Source: Lolium rigidum (taxonomy: Eukaryota > Streptophyta > Magnoliopsida > Poales > Poaceae). From it: a stretch of 64,000 nucleotides of DNA. The notes under the pieces are model-generated. The model saw only the letters and a list, made by a program, of their open reading frames with translations, was not told where the DNA came from and ran no database searches. The position numbers were made by a program, and so were the translations under genes. The DNA lies in contig NC_061514.1 in the NCBI RefSeq assembly GCF_022539505.1, positions 340,488,644 to 340,552,643 on the forward strand. The letters run 5' to 3'. Below are positions 45,551 through 56,814 of the stretch, piece after piece. Position 1 is the first letter of the stretch, and every line of letters starts with the position of its first letter.

Positions 45551-45665
45551 GATATATAGCAAAAATTTTCTCGACAAAAGGAAAGTACCAGATCGAACCA
45601 GAGTCGGAAAGGGGCGACGGGGTGGCCAAACCCTAGGTCGGCGCGGGCCCTGGCTAGGCCGCGCC
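45551..45665 (-). promoter_or_regulatory. LTR-like promoter module upstream of the additional ORF of C
   Basis: On the minus strand a GC inverted repeat (45640-45665, arms GGCGCGG and CCGCGCC) is followed about 80 bases on by a TATA box GCTATATATC (45551-45560), a short leader and the ATG at 45459. The arrangement copies that in the LTRs of this group. Confidence 0.5.
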
Positions 45666-45811
45666 GGACTATGGTGCCACGCCCTCGTGCGTCCTTTCCA
45701 CTCCGTTTCGAACTCGTAATTTCTCATATTTTCCAAAAACAGCGAAAATATTGTTCGGAAAGTAAATTGCGTACTTTTCATTACCGATCTTGTTACCTAT
45801 TCAAAGTCGAG

Positions 45812-46762
45812 TTACGGCGGACTGTCAATTTGTCCTTTGATGAAAGCTTCCGGTGTTTCCACTTGAATAATATCAACATCAACATTATAAGAATCACCCG
45901 AGATATAATGCTTGAGTCTTTGTCCATTCACCACTTGCGTAGCATTGCCTTGGAGAGAGCTAATCTTGATTGCTCCTGAGCGATACACCTCCTCGACAAC
46001 ATATGGTCCTTCCCATTTCGAGAGTAATTTCCCTGCAAAGAATCCGAGACGAGACCGATACAATAGGACTTTATCCCCAATATTAAACTCTCTTTTGATG
46101 ATCCTCCTATCATGCCATTTTTTAACTTTTTCTTTAAAGAGTTTAGCATTTTCATAAGCTTCACTTCTCCATTCATCTAGAGAACTTAATTGTAGCAACC
46201 TCTTATCACCGGCAAGTTTAGGATCTTTATTTAATTCTCTAACAACCCTATAAGCTTTGTGTTCTAGCTCTAAAGGTAAATGACAAGCTTTTCCGTAAAC
46301 CATTTTATAAGGTGACATTCCCATGGGGTTTTTATAAGCAGTTCTATAAGCCCATAGTGCGTCTTTCAATTTACTAGCCCAATTCTTTCTGGTTTTATTA
46401 ACGGTCTTTTGCAAAATAGATTTAATCTCTCTATTTGATAATTCTACTTGACCACTAGTTTGAGGATGATAAGCGGAAGCAATTCTATGATTAATACCAT
46501 ACTTAGCAAGAGTTTTTCTAAAACCTCCATGAATAAAATGAGAACCTCCATCAGTCATAATATATCTAGGCACTCCAAATCTAGGAAAAATAATATCTAA
46601 AAGCATTTTTAAAGAGGTCTCACCATCAGCACTTTTTGTAGGTATGGCTTCCACCCATTTAGTAACATAATCAACGAGCAACAAGTATATGAGTGTTACC
46701 TTTTGAAGAGGGAAAAGGTCCCATGAAGTCAAATCCCCAACAATCAAACGGTTCAATAACAA
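45812..46762 (-). pseudogene. Integrase core and C-terminal domain of element C
   Basis: DDE integrase, which inserts the cDNA into the genome. Visible are the second catalytic Asp (D71 in MTDGGSHF) and Glu (E107 in GQVELSNREIKSIL), the DX35E spacing of retroviral integrases; the first Asp lies in the neighbouring frame (46671-47132). After the core come PYKMVYGKACHLPLELEH and the GPYVVEEVYRSGAIKI stretch of the gypsy integrase C-terminus. It has no chromodomain. The N-terminal residues before VDYVTKWVEA are out-of-frame read-through. The frameshift at 46674-46678 (CGAG where CAG is expected) separates it from the upstream part. Confidence 0.85.
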
Positions 46763-47132
46763 GAGTATAATTCATAGGCATTTCATTGCGTCTGGAGATA
46801 TTACCAACCCTTTGGCATTCATCACAAGATAAAATAAACTTTCTCGCATCCTTGAAGAGAGTTGGCCAATAAAAACCTGATTGTAGAACTTTTTGGGCGG
46901 TTCTTTCTCCGGCGTGATGTCCTCCATAAGCACTGCCATGACATTTACTCAATATCTCTTGTTGTTCATATTCGGGAACACATCTTCGCATAATACCATC
47001 AACTCCTTCTTTATATAAGTGTGGGTCATCCCAGAAATAATGCCTCAAATCATAAAAGAATTTCCTCCTTTGTCTGAGCTGAAAAGGTTGGAGGCAAGTA
47101 CTTGGAAACAATAAAGTTAGCATAATCGACAT
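46671..47132 (-). pseudogene. Integrase zinc-binding domain and start of core, element C
   Basis: HHCC zinc finger of Ty3-gypsy integrase: H65, H72/H73, C103 and C106, then GFDFMGPFPSS with the first catalytic Asp (D135). About the first 20 residues are read-through from the frame left of the true sequence; real homology starts at [17 protein letters not shown]. It is separated by CTG-associated shifts from the RNase H part (47071-47077) and from the core (46674-46678). Confidence 0.85.
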
Positions 47133-47952
47133 ACCAAGGACTGTCTCGCGAGCTCACCTTTATCACAGCCAATTGTTCATTTGGAAAACTATCATTAACG
47201 AGAACAGGATCATAAGCAATATTTTCCAATCTAGACAAATTATCAACAACAGGATTATCAGCACCTTTCCTATCTACAATATGTAAATCAAATTCTTGCA
47301 AAAGAAGTACCCATCTAATAAGCCTCGGCTTAGCATCTTTCTTTGTCATTAGGTATCTAATTGCAGCATGATCAGTATGAATAGTAACTTTTGAATCAAC
47401 AATATAAGATCTAAATTTATCACAAGCAAAGACTACAGCTAATAATTCCTTTTCGGTTGTAGCATAATTTCTTTGAGCAGCATCAAGAGTTTTACTAGCA
47501 TAATGAATAACATTCAGTTTTTTATCTACTCGCTGTCCAAGAACAGCGCCTACGACAAAATCACTAGCATCACACATAATTTCAAATGGTAAATTCCAAT
47601 CGGGAGGTTCAACTATAGGAGCGATTGTTAAGGCTTTCTTAAGAGTTTCAAAAGCTTCCTTACAATCATCATCAAAAACAAATGGTACATCTTTTTGAAG
47701 AAGATTAGTAAGAGGCTTTGAAATCTTGGAGAAATCTTTAATAAACCTCCTATAAAACCCAGCATGACCAAGAACACTACAAATACCTTTAACATCCCTC
47801 GGATAGGGTATCTTTTCAATTGCTTCAACTTTAGCTATATCAACTTCAATACCTCTCTCAGAAATTTTATGTCCCAATACAATTCCTTCATTAACCATAA
47901 AGTGGCATTTCTCCCAATTAAGAACAAGGTTAGTTTCTTCACATCTCTGCAA
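47050..47952 (-). pseudogene. Reverse transcriptase thumb/connection and RNase H of element C
   Basis: It begins in the last part of the reverse-transcriptase domain ([50 protein letters not shown]), then the RNase H domain that degrades template RNA, with acidic residues D128 ([14 protein letters not shown]), E169 ([10 protein letters not shown]) and D194 ([12 protein letters not shown]). It ends after [11 protein letters not shown], the linker to integrase. The catalytic palm upstream is deleted (see the junction near 47958), so no cDNA can be made by this copy. Confidence 0.85.
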
Positions 47953-47957
47953 AACAC

Positions 47958-48135
47958 TTCCTTCATCTTCGGAATTAGACGACGCTGAGGTTCAACAACA
48001 GGCTTTGCATCATCTTCCATATTAATAGCATGTTGGCAAATAGATGGAGAAATCCCCTTCAAATCATCAAGAGTATAGCCAATAGCGCCTCGATGCTTCT
48101 TCAATATTTCCAATAACCTTTCTTCTTCAAACTCG
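47958..48135 (-). pseudogene. Reverse transcriptase N-terminal remnant of element C
   Basis: LKKHRGAIGYTLDDLKGISPSIC and the basic stretch up to KMKEV are the beginning of a Ty3-gypsy reverse transcriptase. It breaks off at about 47958 and joins sequence that normally lies about 200 codons downstream; fingers and palm, including the catalytic DD motif, are lost. The ORF end after the junction is out-of-frame. Confidence 0.75.
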
Positions 48136-48931
48136 TAAGCTTAGAACTAATAATAACAGGATATATTTTCTTATCATCAATATGAGCATATTTAAGATTA
48201 TCGAGTAAAGGCTTTAAATCAAAAACAGGATCTTCCTTAGGTGGCGGTGTTGTACCCAAATCTTCCACCGGTAAATCATGCTTGAGAATAGGTTGGCGAA
48301 GAAAAATTTCCTCAAGTTCATCTCTTTCTTTCCTAAAAATTTCACTCTCGCTATCCTCCAAATGTTGCTGCAAGGGATTGTTAGGAACAAGAACAATAGA
48401 TGCACACTGCTCCATTTTAAAATCATTACTAGGCAAATCAGCTTTATAAGGAGTTTTAGTAAATTTAGAGAAGTTAAACTCATAAGATTCACCAGCAAAT
48501 TTAGTCAAAATTTTCTCTTTCTTGCAATCTATAATAGCTCCGCAAGTATTTAGAAAAGGTCTACCAAAAATGATAGGACAATAATCACTAGCAGCAGAAC
48601 CAAGTACCAAAAAGTCAGCAGGATATTTAATCTTACCGCATAAAACTTCCACATCTCGGACAATACCAATTGGTGAAATAGTTTCTCTATTAGCCAGCTG
48701 AATAACCACATCAATATCTTCAAGTTCACAAGAATCAATTTCGTGCATAATCTCCGTGTAAAGCTCATACGGAATAGCACTAACACTTGCACCAATATCA
48801 CATAATCCATAATAGCAATGATCACCAATTTTAACGGATAGCATAGGAACACTAGCTTGTTTGGGTTTATTAGGATGTGAAACAATATTAGAAGCATCTT
48901 CACGAGAAAATAATATGACCATCCTCAACAT
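48101..48931 (-). pseudogene. Aspartic protease region of element C
   Basis: Retropepsin-like protease with the catalytic loop CDIGAS (D45, Ile in place of the usual Thr) and the GRPFLNTCGAIIDC motif, followed by a linker to the reverse transcriptase. The first residues before EDASNIVSHPNK are read from a shifted frame: CGAG at 48903-48906 stands where CAG is expected. Another shift ends the frame near 48132-48136. Confidence 0.8.
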
Positions 48932-49032
48932 TTTCAGTCACAAGATCTTTAACTATTGCAACAGACGAGGTTCAATTTTTATTTGTTCTTCGAGTTCTCT
49001 AGGTTTCTTTTCACTTTTATGAACCGCACTAT

Positions 49033-49290
49033 TTATAACGAGTACTCTTTCATTTTAGCGAGGAAAGGAGTTTTTTCAATATAAGCTTCAGGAATAACAC
49101 GATCAGCAGTTTCAATTACAACACACTTATTAATAGATGAATCAATTTTATCTTTATATGGTTCATGATACTTATCAAAATTCTTCTTAGGCAATTCATA
49201 ATGAGAGGCAAAAGCTTTATAAAGATTTACAGCAACTTGGGAATCAAGACCATATGTAGCACTCATATTACGAAATAAATCGGTATCCAT
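49033..49290 (-). pseudogene. gag-protease linker of element C
   Basis: An 85-residue frame (DLFRNMSATYGLDSQVAVNLYKAF, then a Lys-rich stretch) continues gag in a shifted frame and ends at a shift at about 49038-49042. No zinc knuckle is visible. Confidence 0.6.
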
Positions 49291-49319
49291 AAAAGCTTCA
49301 ATGCATTTATAATCATAAA

Positions 49320-49901
49320 TTATACCGATTCTCTATCCTTGTCGTTCTCCCAACCTTCGGTATTTTCTTGGATTCGATCAAGAAGGTCCCTTTTAAACTC
49401 TTCTTTGTTGCGTGTAAATGATCCGGAACAAGAAGTATCCAGCAAAGTCTTGTCTTGAAAAGAAAGTCTTGCATAGAAATTATCAATAATAACATTACCA
49501 GGAAGCTCATGAATGGGGCATTTGAGCATTAAAGACTTCAATCTCCCCCAAGCTTGGGCAATACTCTCTCCATCATGAGGCCAAAAATTATATATGCGAT
49601 TCCGATCCTTATGAATTTCACTTGGAGGATAGAACTTAGAATAAAACCGGGGCACAATATCATTCCATTCAAGAGAATCCCCATTATCCAGTAATTTATA
49701 CCAATGCGCTGCCTTACCGGACAGCGATAAAGAGAATAATTTCTTCCTCACTTCATCCATAGCAATACCTGCACATTTGAATAACCCGCATAATTCATGC
49801 AAAAACAGTAAATGATCACCGGGGTGGACAGTTCCATCCCCTTCATAGCGGTTATCCATAACACGTTCAATAATTTTCATAGGTATTTTATATGGTATCA
49901 C
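49320..49901 (-). pseudogene. gag (capsid) of element C
   Basis: Retrotransposon gag (PF03732-like): LSGKAAHWYKLL, W.DIVPRFYSKFYPP, then ESIAQAWGRLKSLMLKCPIHELP. It assembles the cytoplasmic virus-like particle. A longer N-terminus probably starts at the ATG at 49981 in another frame, with the shift near 49909. The frame is lost at its end at 49325-49328, where CCG appears in place of CCAG. The sequence around 49921-49941 is a perfect CTACTACCG-TTG-CGGTAGTAG hairpin. Confidence 0.8.
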
Positions 49902-50066
49902 TTCCTCACTGGCGCCTCATCTACTACCGTTGCGGTAGTAGTAGATTTCCCAAATAGAAATTGAAGAGAAGATCTCTCCATAATGACTTATGGCAGCGAG
50001 CAGAAATAAAATCAACACAACGATGAAGGTTTTCCTTACCAATTCCACTTACCAATAGCGCTTCAC

Positions 50067-50085
50067 TCCCCGGCAACGGCGCCGA
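50067..50085 (-). other. Primer-binding site of element C (tRNA-Asp)
   Basis: TCCCCGGCAACGGCGCCGA matches the tRNA-Asp 3' end apart from an extra G in the CCA end, again at a CAG. Confidence 0.75.
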
Positions 50086-50096
50086 GAAAATAGTCT

Positions 50097-51466
50097 TGAT
50101 GACCCACAAGTATAGGGGGTGTATCGTAGTATCTTCGATAAGTAAGAATGTCGATCCCAACGAGGAGCGAGAAGGTGTTGACAAGCGGTTTCGATGAAGG
50201 ATTCACTTGTAAATGCTCACAGACAAGTATTCAGGGGGTTTTGATGTAACGGTTGAATAAAGTACGAGTATGTAAAGTGCGAGAGTAACAATTGCAGCGA
50301 GTGGCCCAATCCTTTTTAGCACAAAGGACAAGCCGGTTTGTTTACTTATAATGACCAAACGTTCTCGAGGACACATGGGATTTTAGTCTAGTGCTTTCGC
50401 TACATACGGCTAAATAATCTTCATTGTTATGATAAGTGTTGTGTGGGTGAACCTATGCTAATGTACCGCCCTTCCTAGGACTAAATACATACTTGTGATT
50501 ATACCCCTTGCAAGCATCCGCAACTACAAGAAAGTAATTAAGAATAAATCTAACCACGGCCTTAAACTGTGAGATCCTGCGATCCCTCCTGCATCGATAT
50601 ACCAACGGGGGTTTAGGTTTCTGTCACTCCGGCAACCCCGCAATTAGCAAACGAATACAAGATGCATTCCCCTAGGCCCATAAATGGTGAAGTGTCATGT
50701 AGTCGACGTTCACATGACACCACTAGAAGAATAACACCACAACTTAAATATCACACCATTGAATATTACTCAACCATAGTTCACTACTAACATTTAGACT
50801 TCACCCATGTCCTCAAGAACTAAACGAACTACTCACGAGACATCATATGGAACATGATCAGAGGTGATATGATGATGAATAACAATCTGAACATAAACTT
50901 GGTTCAATGGTTTCACTCAATAGCATCAACAACAAGTATAGATCGATACCGGGAGAGTTTCCCCTATCAAACAATCAAGATCAAACCCAAATTGCTACGG
51001 CGGTGACGGTGTCCAGCGGTGATGACGGCGGTGATGATGGTGGAGATGATGATGATGGTGATGGTGATGATGTCCAGCTCGATGTCGGTGACGATGGCGT
51101 CGATTTCCCCCTCCCGGAGGGAATTTCCCGGCGGATTCCTGCCCGCCGGAGAGCTCTTTTCTCTCCGGTGTTCTCCGCCCCGCGAGGCGGGCTGTAACCC
51201 TTCGTGAGGATTCCTCTGTGGCTTCGGTCTTCGGGACGAAGGGTTTGGCGAAGAAAAGGAGGCGAAAGGGGTCGTGGGCCCCTCACACCACATGGCGGCG
51301 CGGCCAGGGCCTGGGCCGCGCCGCCCTAGGGTGTGGGCCCACCCTGACTCCTCCTGGCTCCTCCTTCTGGTTTCCTTCGTCATCTTGAAAAATAGGATTT
51401 TTGGTATAATTTCCTTCCACAGTTGATCTTCCGAAATATTGCGTTCTGACGGTGCTTTTTCCAGCA
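50097..51466 (-). repeat. Element C, 5' LTR (outer end missing)
   Basis: Matches 41714-43228 up to TTTTCCAGCA, then switches to element B LTR sequence. About 150 bases of its outer end are lost. Confidence 0.9.
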
Positions 51467-52101
51467 AACAACCATCATCATCCACACTATACATCTAATC
51501 CTTTGTTTACAGCAAGCCGGTGAGATTGACAACCTCGCTGTTACGTTGGGGCAAAGTTCTGTGATTGTGTTGTGCGGGTTCCACGTTGGCGCCGGAATCC
51601 CTGGTGTTGCGCCGCACTACACTCCTCCGCCATCAACCTTCAACGTGCTTCTAGGCTCCTCCCGGTTCGATAAACCTTGGTTTCTTTACGAGGGAAAACT
51701 TGCTACGTACGCATCACACCTTCCTCTTGGGGTTCCCAACGGACGTGTCGACTGCACGCATCAAGCACTTTTTCTGGCGCCGTTGCCGGGGAACGAAGAA
51801 AAGTTACACCACAAAGATTTTCAACTCCCACGTCAACAGCACTTTTTCTGGCGCCGTTGCCGGGGAGATCAGGACACGCTGCAAGGGGATTCTCCACTTC
51901 CAATCTCTTTACTTTGTTTTTGTCTTGCTTTGTTTTACTTTATTTACTACTTTGTTTGCTGCACTTATATCAAAAACACAAAAAAAAATTAGTTGCTAGC
52001 TTTACTTTATTTACTGTCTTGTTCTCTATATCAAAAACACAAAAAAAAAATTAGTTACTTGCATTTACTTTATTTAGTTTGCTTTATTTACTACTGCTAA
52101 A

Positions 52102-53309
52102 ATGGGTACTGTTGAGAATACTAAGTTGTGTGACTTCACTAGCACAAATAATAATGATTTCCTATGCACACCTAGTGCTCCACCTGCTACTACATCAGAA
52201 TTCTTTGAAATTAAACCTGCTTTACTGAATCTTGTTATGAGAGAGCAATTTTCTGGTGTTAGTTCTGATGATGCTGCTGCCCATCTTAATAATTTTGTTG
52301 AACTATGTGAAATGCAAAAGTACAAGGATGTAGATGGTGACATTATAAAATTAAAATTGTTTCCTTTCTCCTTAAGAGGAAGAGCTAAAGATTGGTTGCT
52401 ATCTTTGCCTAGAAATAGTATTGATTCATGGACTAAATGTAAGGATGCTTTTATTGGTAGATATTATCCTCCCGCTAAAATTATATCTTTGAGAAGTAGC
52501 ATAATGAATTTTAAGCAATTAGATAATGAACATGTTGCTCAAGCATGGGAGAGAATGAAATCTTTGGTAAAGAATTGCCCAACCCATGGAGTGACTACTT
52601 GGATGATCATCCAAACCTTTTATGCGGGATTGAATTTTTCTTCGCGGAACCTATTGGATTCAGCTGCTGGAGGTACCTTTATGTCCATTACTTTGGGGGC
52701 GGCAACAAAGCTTCTTGATGATATGATGACAAATTACTCCGAATGGCACACGGAAAGAGCTCCACAAGGTAAGAAGGTAAATTCTGTTGAAGAAACCTCC
52801 TCCTTGAGTGATAAGATTGATGCTATTATGTCTATGCTTGTGAATGGTAGATCTAATGCTGATCCTAATAATGTTCCTTTAGCTTCATTGGTTGCCCAAA
52901 AAGAACATGTTGATGTAAACTTCATTAAAAATAATAATTTCAACAACAATGCTTATAGGAATAATTCTGGTAACAACTATAGGCCATATCCTTCTGCTAA
53001 TGGTAATAGTTATGGGAATTCTTATGGGAATTCTTACAACAATAATAGGAGTGTACCCCTGGTATTGAATCCATACTTAAAGAATTTATTAGTACACAAA
53101 CTGCTTTTAACAAATCTGTTGAGGAAAAGCTCGATAAAATTGATATTCTTGCTTCTAAGGTTGATAGACTTGCCTCTGATGTTGATCTTTTCAAATTGAA
53201 AGTTATGCCTAATAGGGATATTGAAAATAAGATTGTTACTACATCAAATGCCATCCAAGTTCGAATTAATGAGAATATTAGATTGATGGCCGAATTGCAT
53301 GCTAAGTGA
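52102..53309 (+). pseudogene. gag of element B (unit 2)
   Basis: Complete version of the gag lost in the gap of unit 1. It starts MGTVENTKLCDFTSTNNND and carries the capsid motifs RGRAKDWLLSLP and AQAWERMKSLVKNC. The frame shifts near 53056-53060, where a C5 run before TGG in unit 1 is C4 here, so the continuous ORF ends at 53199 with 30-odd foreign residues. The native frame ends at the same TGA as in unit 1 (53307-53309). Confidence 0.8.
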
Positions 53310-53477
53310 GAAAGAGAAGAAAATGAAAAACTAGCTAAAGAGAATAATGTAGCTAAAGTTTGGACTATTACCACCACTAGTAATGTTAATGATTCACATG
53401 TTGCTACACCTCCTACTATCAATGGTAAAATAATTGGTGTTAGCAATGTTAGTACTCCTAGTGCAAAGCGTGCAAAA

Positions 53478-54155
53478 TTGCCTGAAACTGCTAAAACTGC
53501 TGAAACCGATAAAACTGCTGAAATTTTTCAAAATGTTGGGGACAATGGTCCCATTGCTGTAGATCATAATGGTTTAAACTTTGATGATTGTCACATCTCT
53601 GAAGTTATAAATTTCTTACAAAAGCTTGCTAAAAGTCCCAATGCTAGTGCTATAAATTTGGCCTTTACAAAACATATTACAAATGCTCTCATAAAAGCTA
53701 GAGAAGAGAAACTAAAACTTGAAACCTCTATTCCTAGAAAGTTAGAAGATGGTTGGGAGCCCATCATTAAGATGAGGGTCAATGATTTTGATTGTAATGC
53801 TTTATGTGATCTTGGTTCAAGTATTTATGTCATGCCTAAGAAAATCTATGATATGCTTGACTTGCCACCATTGAAGAATTGTTATTTGGATGTTAATCTT
53901 GTTGATAATGCTATAAAGAAACCTTTGAGGAGGACTGATAATGTTCGTATTATGGTTAACAATAACCTTTTCCCCGTTGATTTTGTTGTCTTGGATATTG
54001 AATGCAATGCATCTTGTCCCATTATATTGGGAAGACCTTTTCTTCGAACTGTTGGTGCTACCATTGATATGAAGGAAGGTAATATTAAATATCAATTTCC
54101 TCTCAAGAAAGGTATGGAACACTTCCCTAAAAAAGAGAATGAAGTTACCTTATGA
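53478..54155 (+). CDS. Aspartic protease domain of element B (unit 2)
   Basis: Identical in product to 35408-36085, with catalytic loop CDLGSS and ILGRPFL. No reverse transcriptase follows. Confidence 0.75.
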   Translation: MPETAKTAETDKTAEIFQNVGDNGPIAVDHNGLNFDDCHISEVINFLQKLAKSPNASAINLAFTKHITNALIKAREEKLKLETSIPRKLEDGWEPIIKMRVNDFDCNALCDLGSSIYVMPKKIYDMLDLPPLKNCYLDVNLVDNAIKKPLRRTDNVRIMVNNNLFPVDFVVLDIECNASCPIILGRPFLRTVGATIDMKEGNIKYQFPLKKGMEHFPKKENEVTL

Positions 54156-56797
54156 TTCTATTATTAGAACAAGTTATGCTGTTGATGCTTCGTCTCTTGA
54201 TGTTACTTGATACACAATTTCTGCGCCTAGGCTGAAAGGCGTTAAAGAAAAGCGCTTATGGGAGATAACCCATTATTTTACTTCTGCACTTTATTTTATA
54301 TTTGAGTCTTGGAAGTTGTTTACTATTGTAGCAACCTCTCCTTATCTTTATTTTATTGCATTGTTGTGCCAAGTAAAGTCTTTGATAGTAAAGCCAATAC
54401 TAGATTTGGATTGCTGCGCAGGAACATATTTCTTGCTATCACGAATTTGGGCAGTAGTCCCTGTAGAAAAATCAAAAAAATCTGCCAATTTACGTGCGTG
54501 ATCCTCGGATATGTACTCAACTTTCATTCAATTTGGGAATTTTCATCTGAGCAAGTCTGGTGCCACTTTAAAATTCGTCTTTACGAACTGTTCTGTTTTG
54601 ACAGATTCTGCCTTTTATTTCGCATTGCCTGTTTTGCTATGTTAGATGGATTTCTTTGTTCCATTAACTTTCGGTAGCTTTGTGCAATGTCCAGAAGTGT
54701 TAAGAATGATTATGTCACCTCTGAATATATGAATTATGCACTGACCCTCTAATGAGTTTGTTTCGAGTTTGGTGTGGAGGAAGTTTTCAAGGGTCAAGAG
54801 AGGAGGATGATACAATATGATCAAGAAGAGTGAAAAGTCAAAGCTTGGGGATGCCCCGTGGTTCATCCCTGCATATTTTAAGAAGACTCAAGCGTCTAAG
54901 CTTGGGGATGCCCAAGGCATCCCTTCTTCATCGACAACTTATCAGGTTCCTCTAATGAAACTATATTTTTATTCCGTCACATCTTATGTGCTTTACTTGG
55001 AGCGTCTGTTTGTTTTTGTTTTTGTTTTTGTTTGAATAAATCGGATCCTAGCATTCTTTGTTTGGGAGAGAGACACGCTCCGTTGTTTCGTATGAACACA
55101 TATGTTCTTAGCTTTATCTTTAATGTTCATTGCGAAAGTTGGACTATTTCATTCATTGTTATATGGTTGGAAACGGAAAATGCCGCATGTGGTAAATGGT
55201 TTAATGTCTTGAATAATGTGATACTTGGCAATTGTTGTGCTCATATAGATCTTGTTTAAGCTCTTTCATCATGTACCTTGTACTCATTAATGAATAACTA
55301 CATAGAGCTTGTTAAAATTTGGTTTGCATGATTGATCTCTAGAGTCTAGATATTTTCTGGTTGAGGTGTTTGAACAAAAAGGAGACAATATAAAGTCTTA
55401 TAATAGTTACAATATGTTCATATGTGAGCTTTGCTTGCACCTTTTATACTTGAGTTTGCTTCAAACAACCTTGCTAGCATAGCCTTGTATTGAGAGGAAT
55501 TCTTCCCGTGCATCCAAATCCTTGAGCCAAATACTATGCCATTTGTGTCCACCATACCTACCTACCACATGGTATTTCTCTGCCATTCCAAAGTAAATTA
55601 CTTGAGTGATACCTTTAAAATTTCCATTCTCTACCTTTACAATATATAGCTCATGGGACAAAATAGCTTTAAAAACTATCGTGGTGAAGAATATGTACTT
55701 ATGTGTCTTATTTCTTAATAAGTTGCTTATTGAGCGGTAACCATGTTTTCTGGGGACGCCATCAACTCGTTTACCTTTGTTGAATATCATGTGAGTTGCT
55801 ATGCATGTTCGTCTTGTCTGAAGTAAGGGCGGTTCTCACAATCAAATGGTTTGAGTATGCATACTGTTAGAGAAGAACATTGGGCCGCTAACTAAAGCCA
55901 TGATTCATGGTGGAAGTTTCAGTTTGGACAATTAATCCTCAATCTCTTATGAGAATAATTAACTGTTGTCGAATGCTTATGCATTAAAGAGGAGTCCATT
56001 ATCTGTTGTCTATGTTGTCCCGGTATGGATGAATAAGTTGAGAATAATCAAAAGCGAGAAATCCAATGCGAGCTTTCTCCTTAGACCTTTGTACGAGCGG
56101 CATAGAGGTACCCCTTTGTGACACTTGGTTGAAACATATGCTATGCAATGATAATCCGTGTTAACCCAAGCTAATTAGGACAAGGTGCGAGCACTATTAG
56201 TATACTATGCATGAGGCTTGCAACTTATAAGATGTCTTATACATAACTCATATGCTTTATTACTACCGTTGACAAAATTGTTTCTTGTTTTCAAAATGAA
56301 AAGCTCTAGCACAAATATAGTAATCAATGCTTCCTCTCGCGAAGGGCCTATCTTTTACTTTATTGTTGAGTCGGTTTGCCTATTCTTTCTATCTTAGAAG
56401 CAAACACTTGTATCAACTTGTGTGCATTGATTCTTACATGTTTACTTATTGCACTTGTTATATTGCTTTATGTTGACAATTATCCATGAGATATACATGT
56501 TGAAGTTGAAAGCAACCGCTGAAACTTTATCTTCCTTTATGTTGCTTCGATACCTTTACTTTGAATTTATTGCTTTATGAGTAACTCTTATGCAAGTCTT
56601 ATTGATGCTTGTCTTGAAAGTATTATTCATGAAAAGTCTTTGCTATATGATTCATTAGTTTACTCATTATCTTCATCATTGCTTCGAATCGCTGCATTCA
56701 TCTCATATGCTTTACAATAGTATGATCAAGATTATGATAGCATGTCACTTCAGAAATTATCTTTGTTATTGTTTACCTACTCGAGGGCGAGTAGGAA
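54156..56797 (+). other. Element B (unit 2), non-coding 3' internal region
   Basis: Same layout as 36086-38730: stem-loops after the protease, internal polypurine-tract copies at 54841-54854 and 54896-54911, TTTTTG microsatellite near 55014-55031. The terminal tract is at 56798-56813. Confidence 0.7.
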
Positions 56798-56814
56798 CTA
56801 AGCTTGGGGATGCT

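Larger units (their letters stand above)
41714..51466 (-). mobile_element. Element C: Ty3-gypsy retrotransposon with pol, nested in gag of A; 5' end truncated at duplication junction
   Basis: Minus orientation. The 3' LTR is 41714-43228; the 5' LTR 50097-51466 lacks its outer part. The left TSD is GGAGG (41709-41713). It has a tRNA-Asp primer site, gag, protease, reverse-transcriptase remnant, RNase H and integrase in gypsy order, plus an additional ORF after integrase. The integrase and protease resemble the non-chromoviral Athila/Tat branch. The two LTRs are nearly identical, so it is young despite the many frameshifts. Confidence 0.92.
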
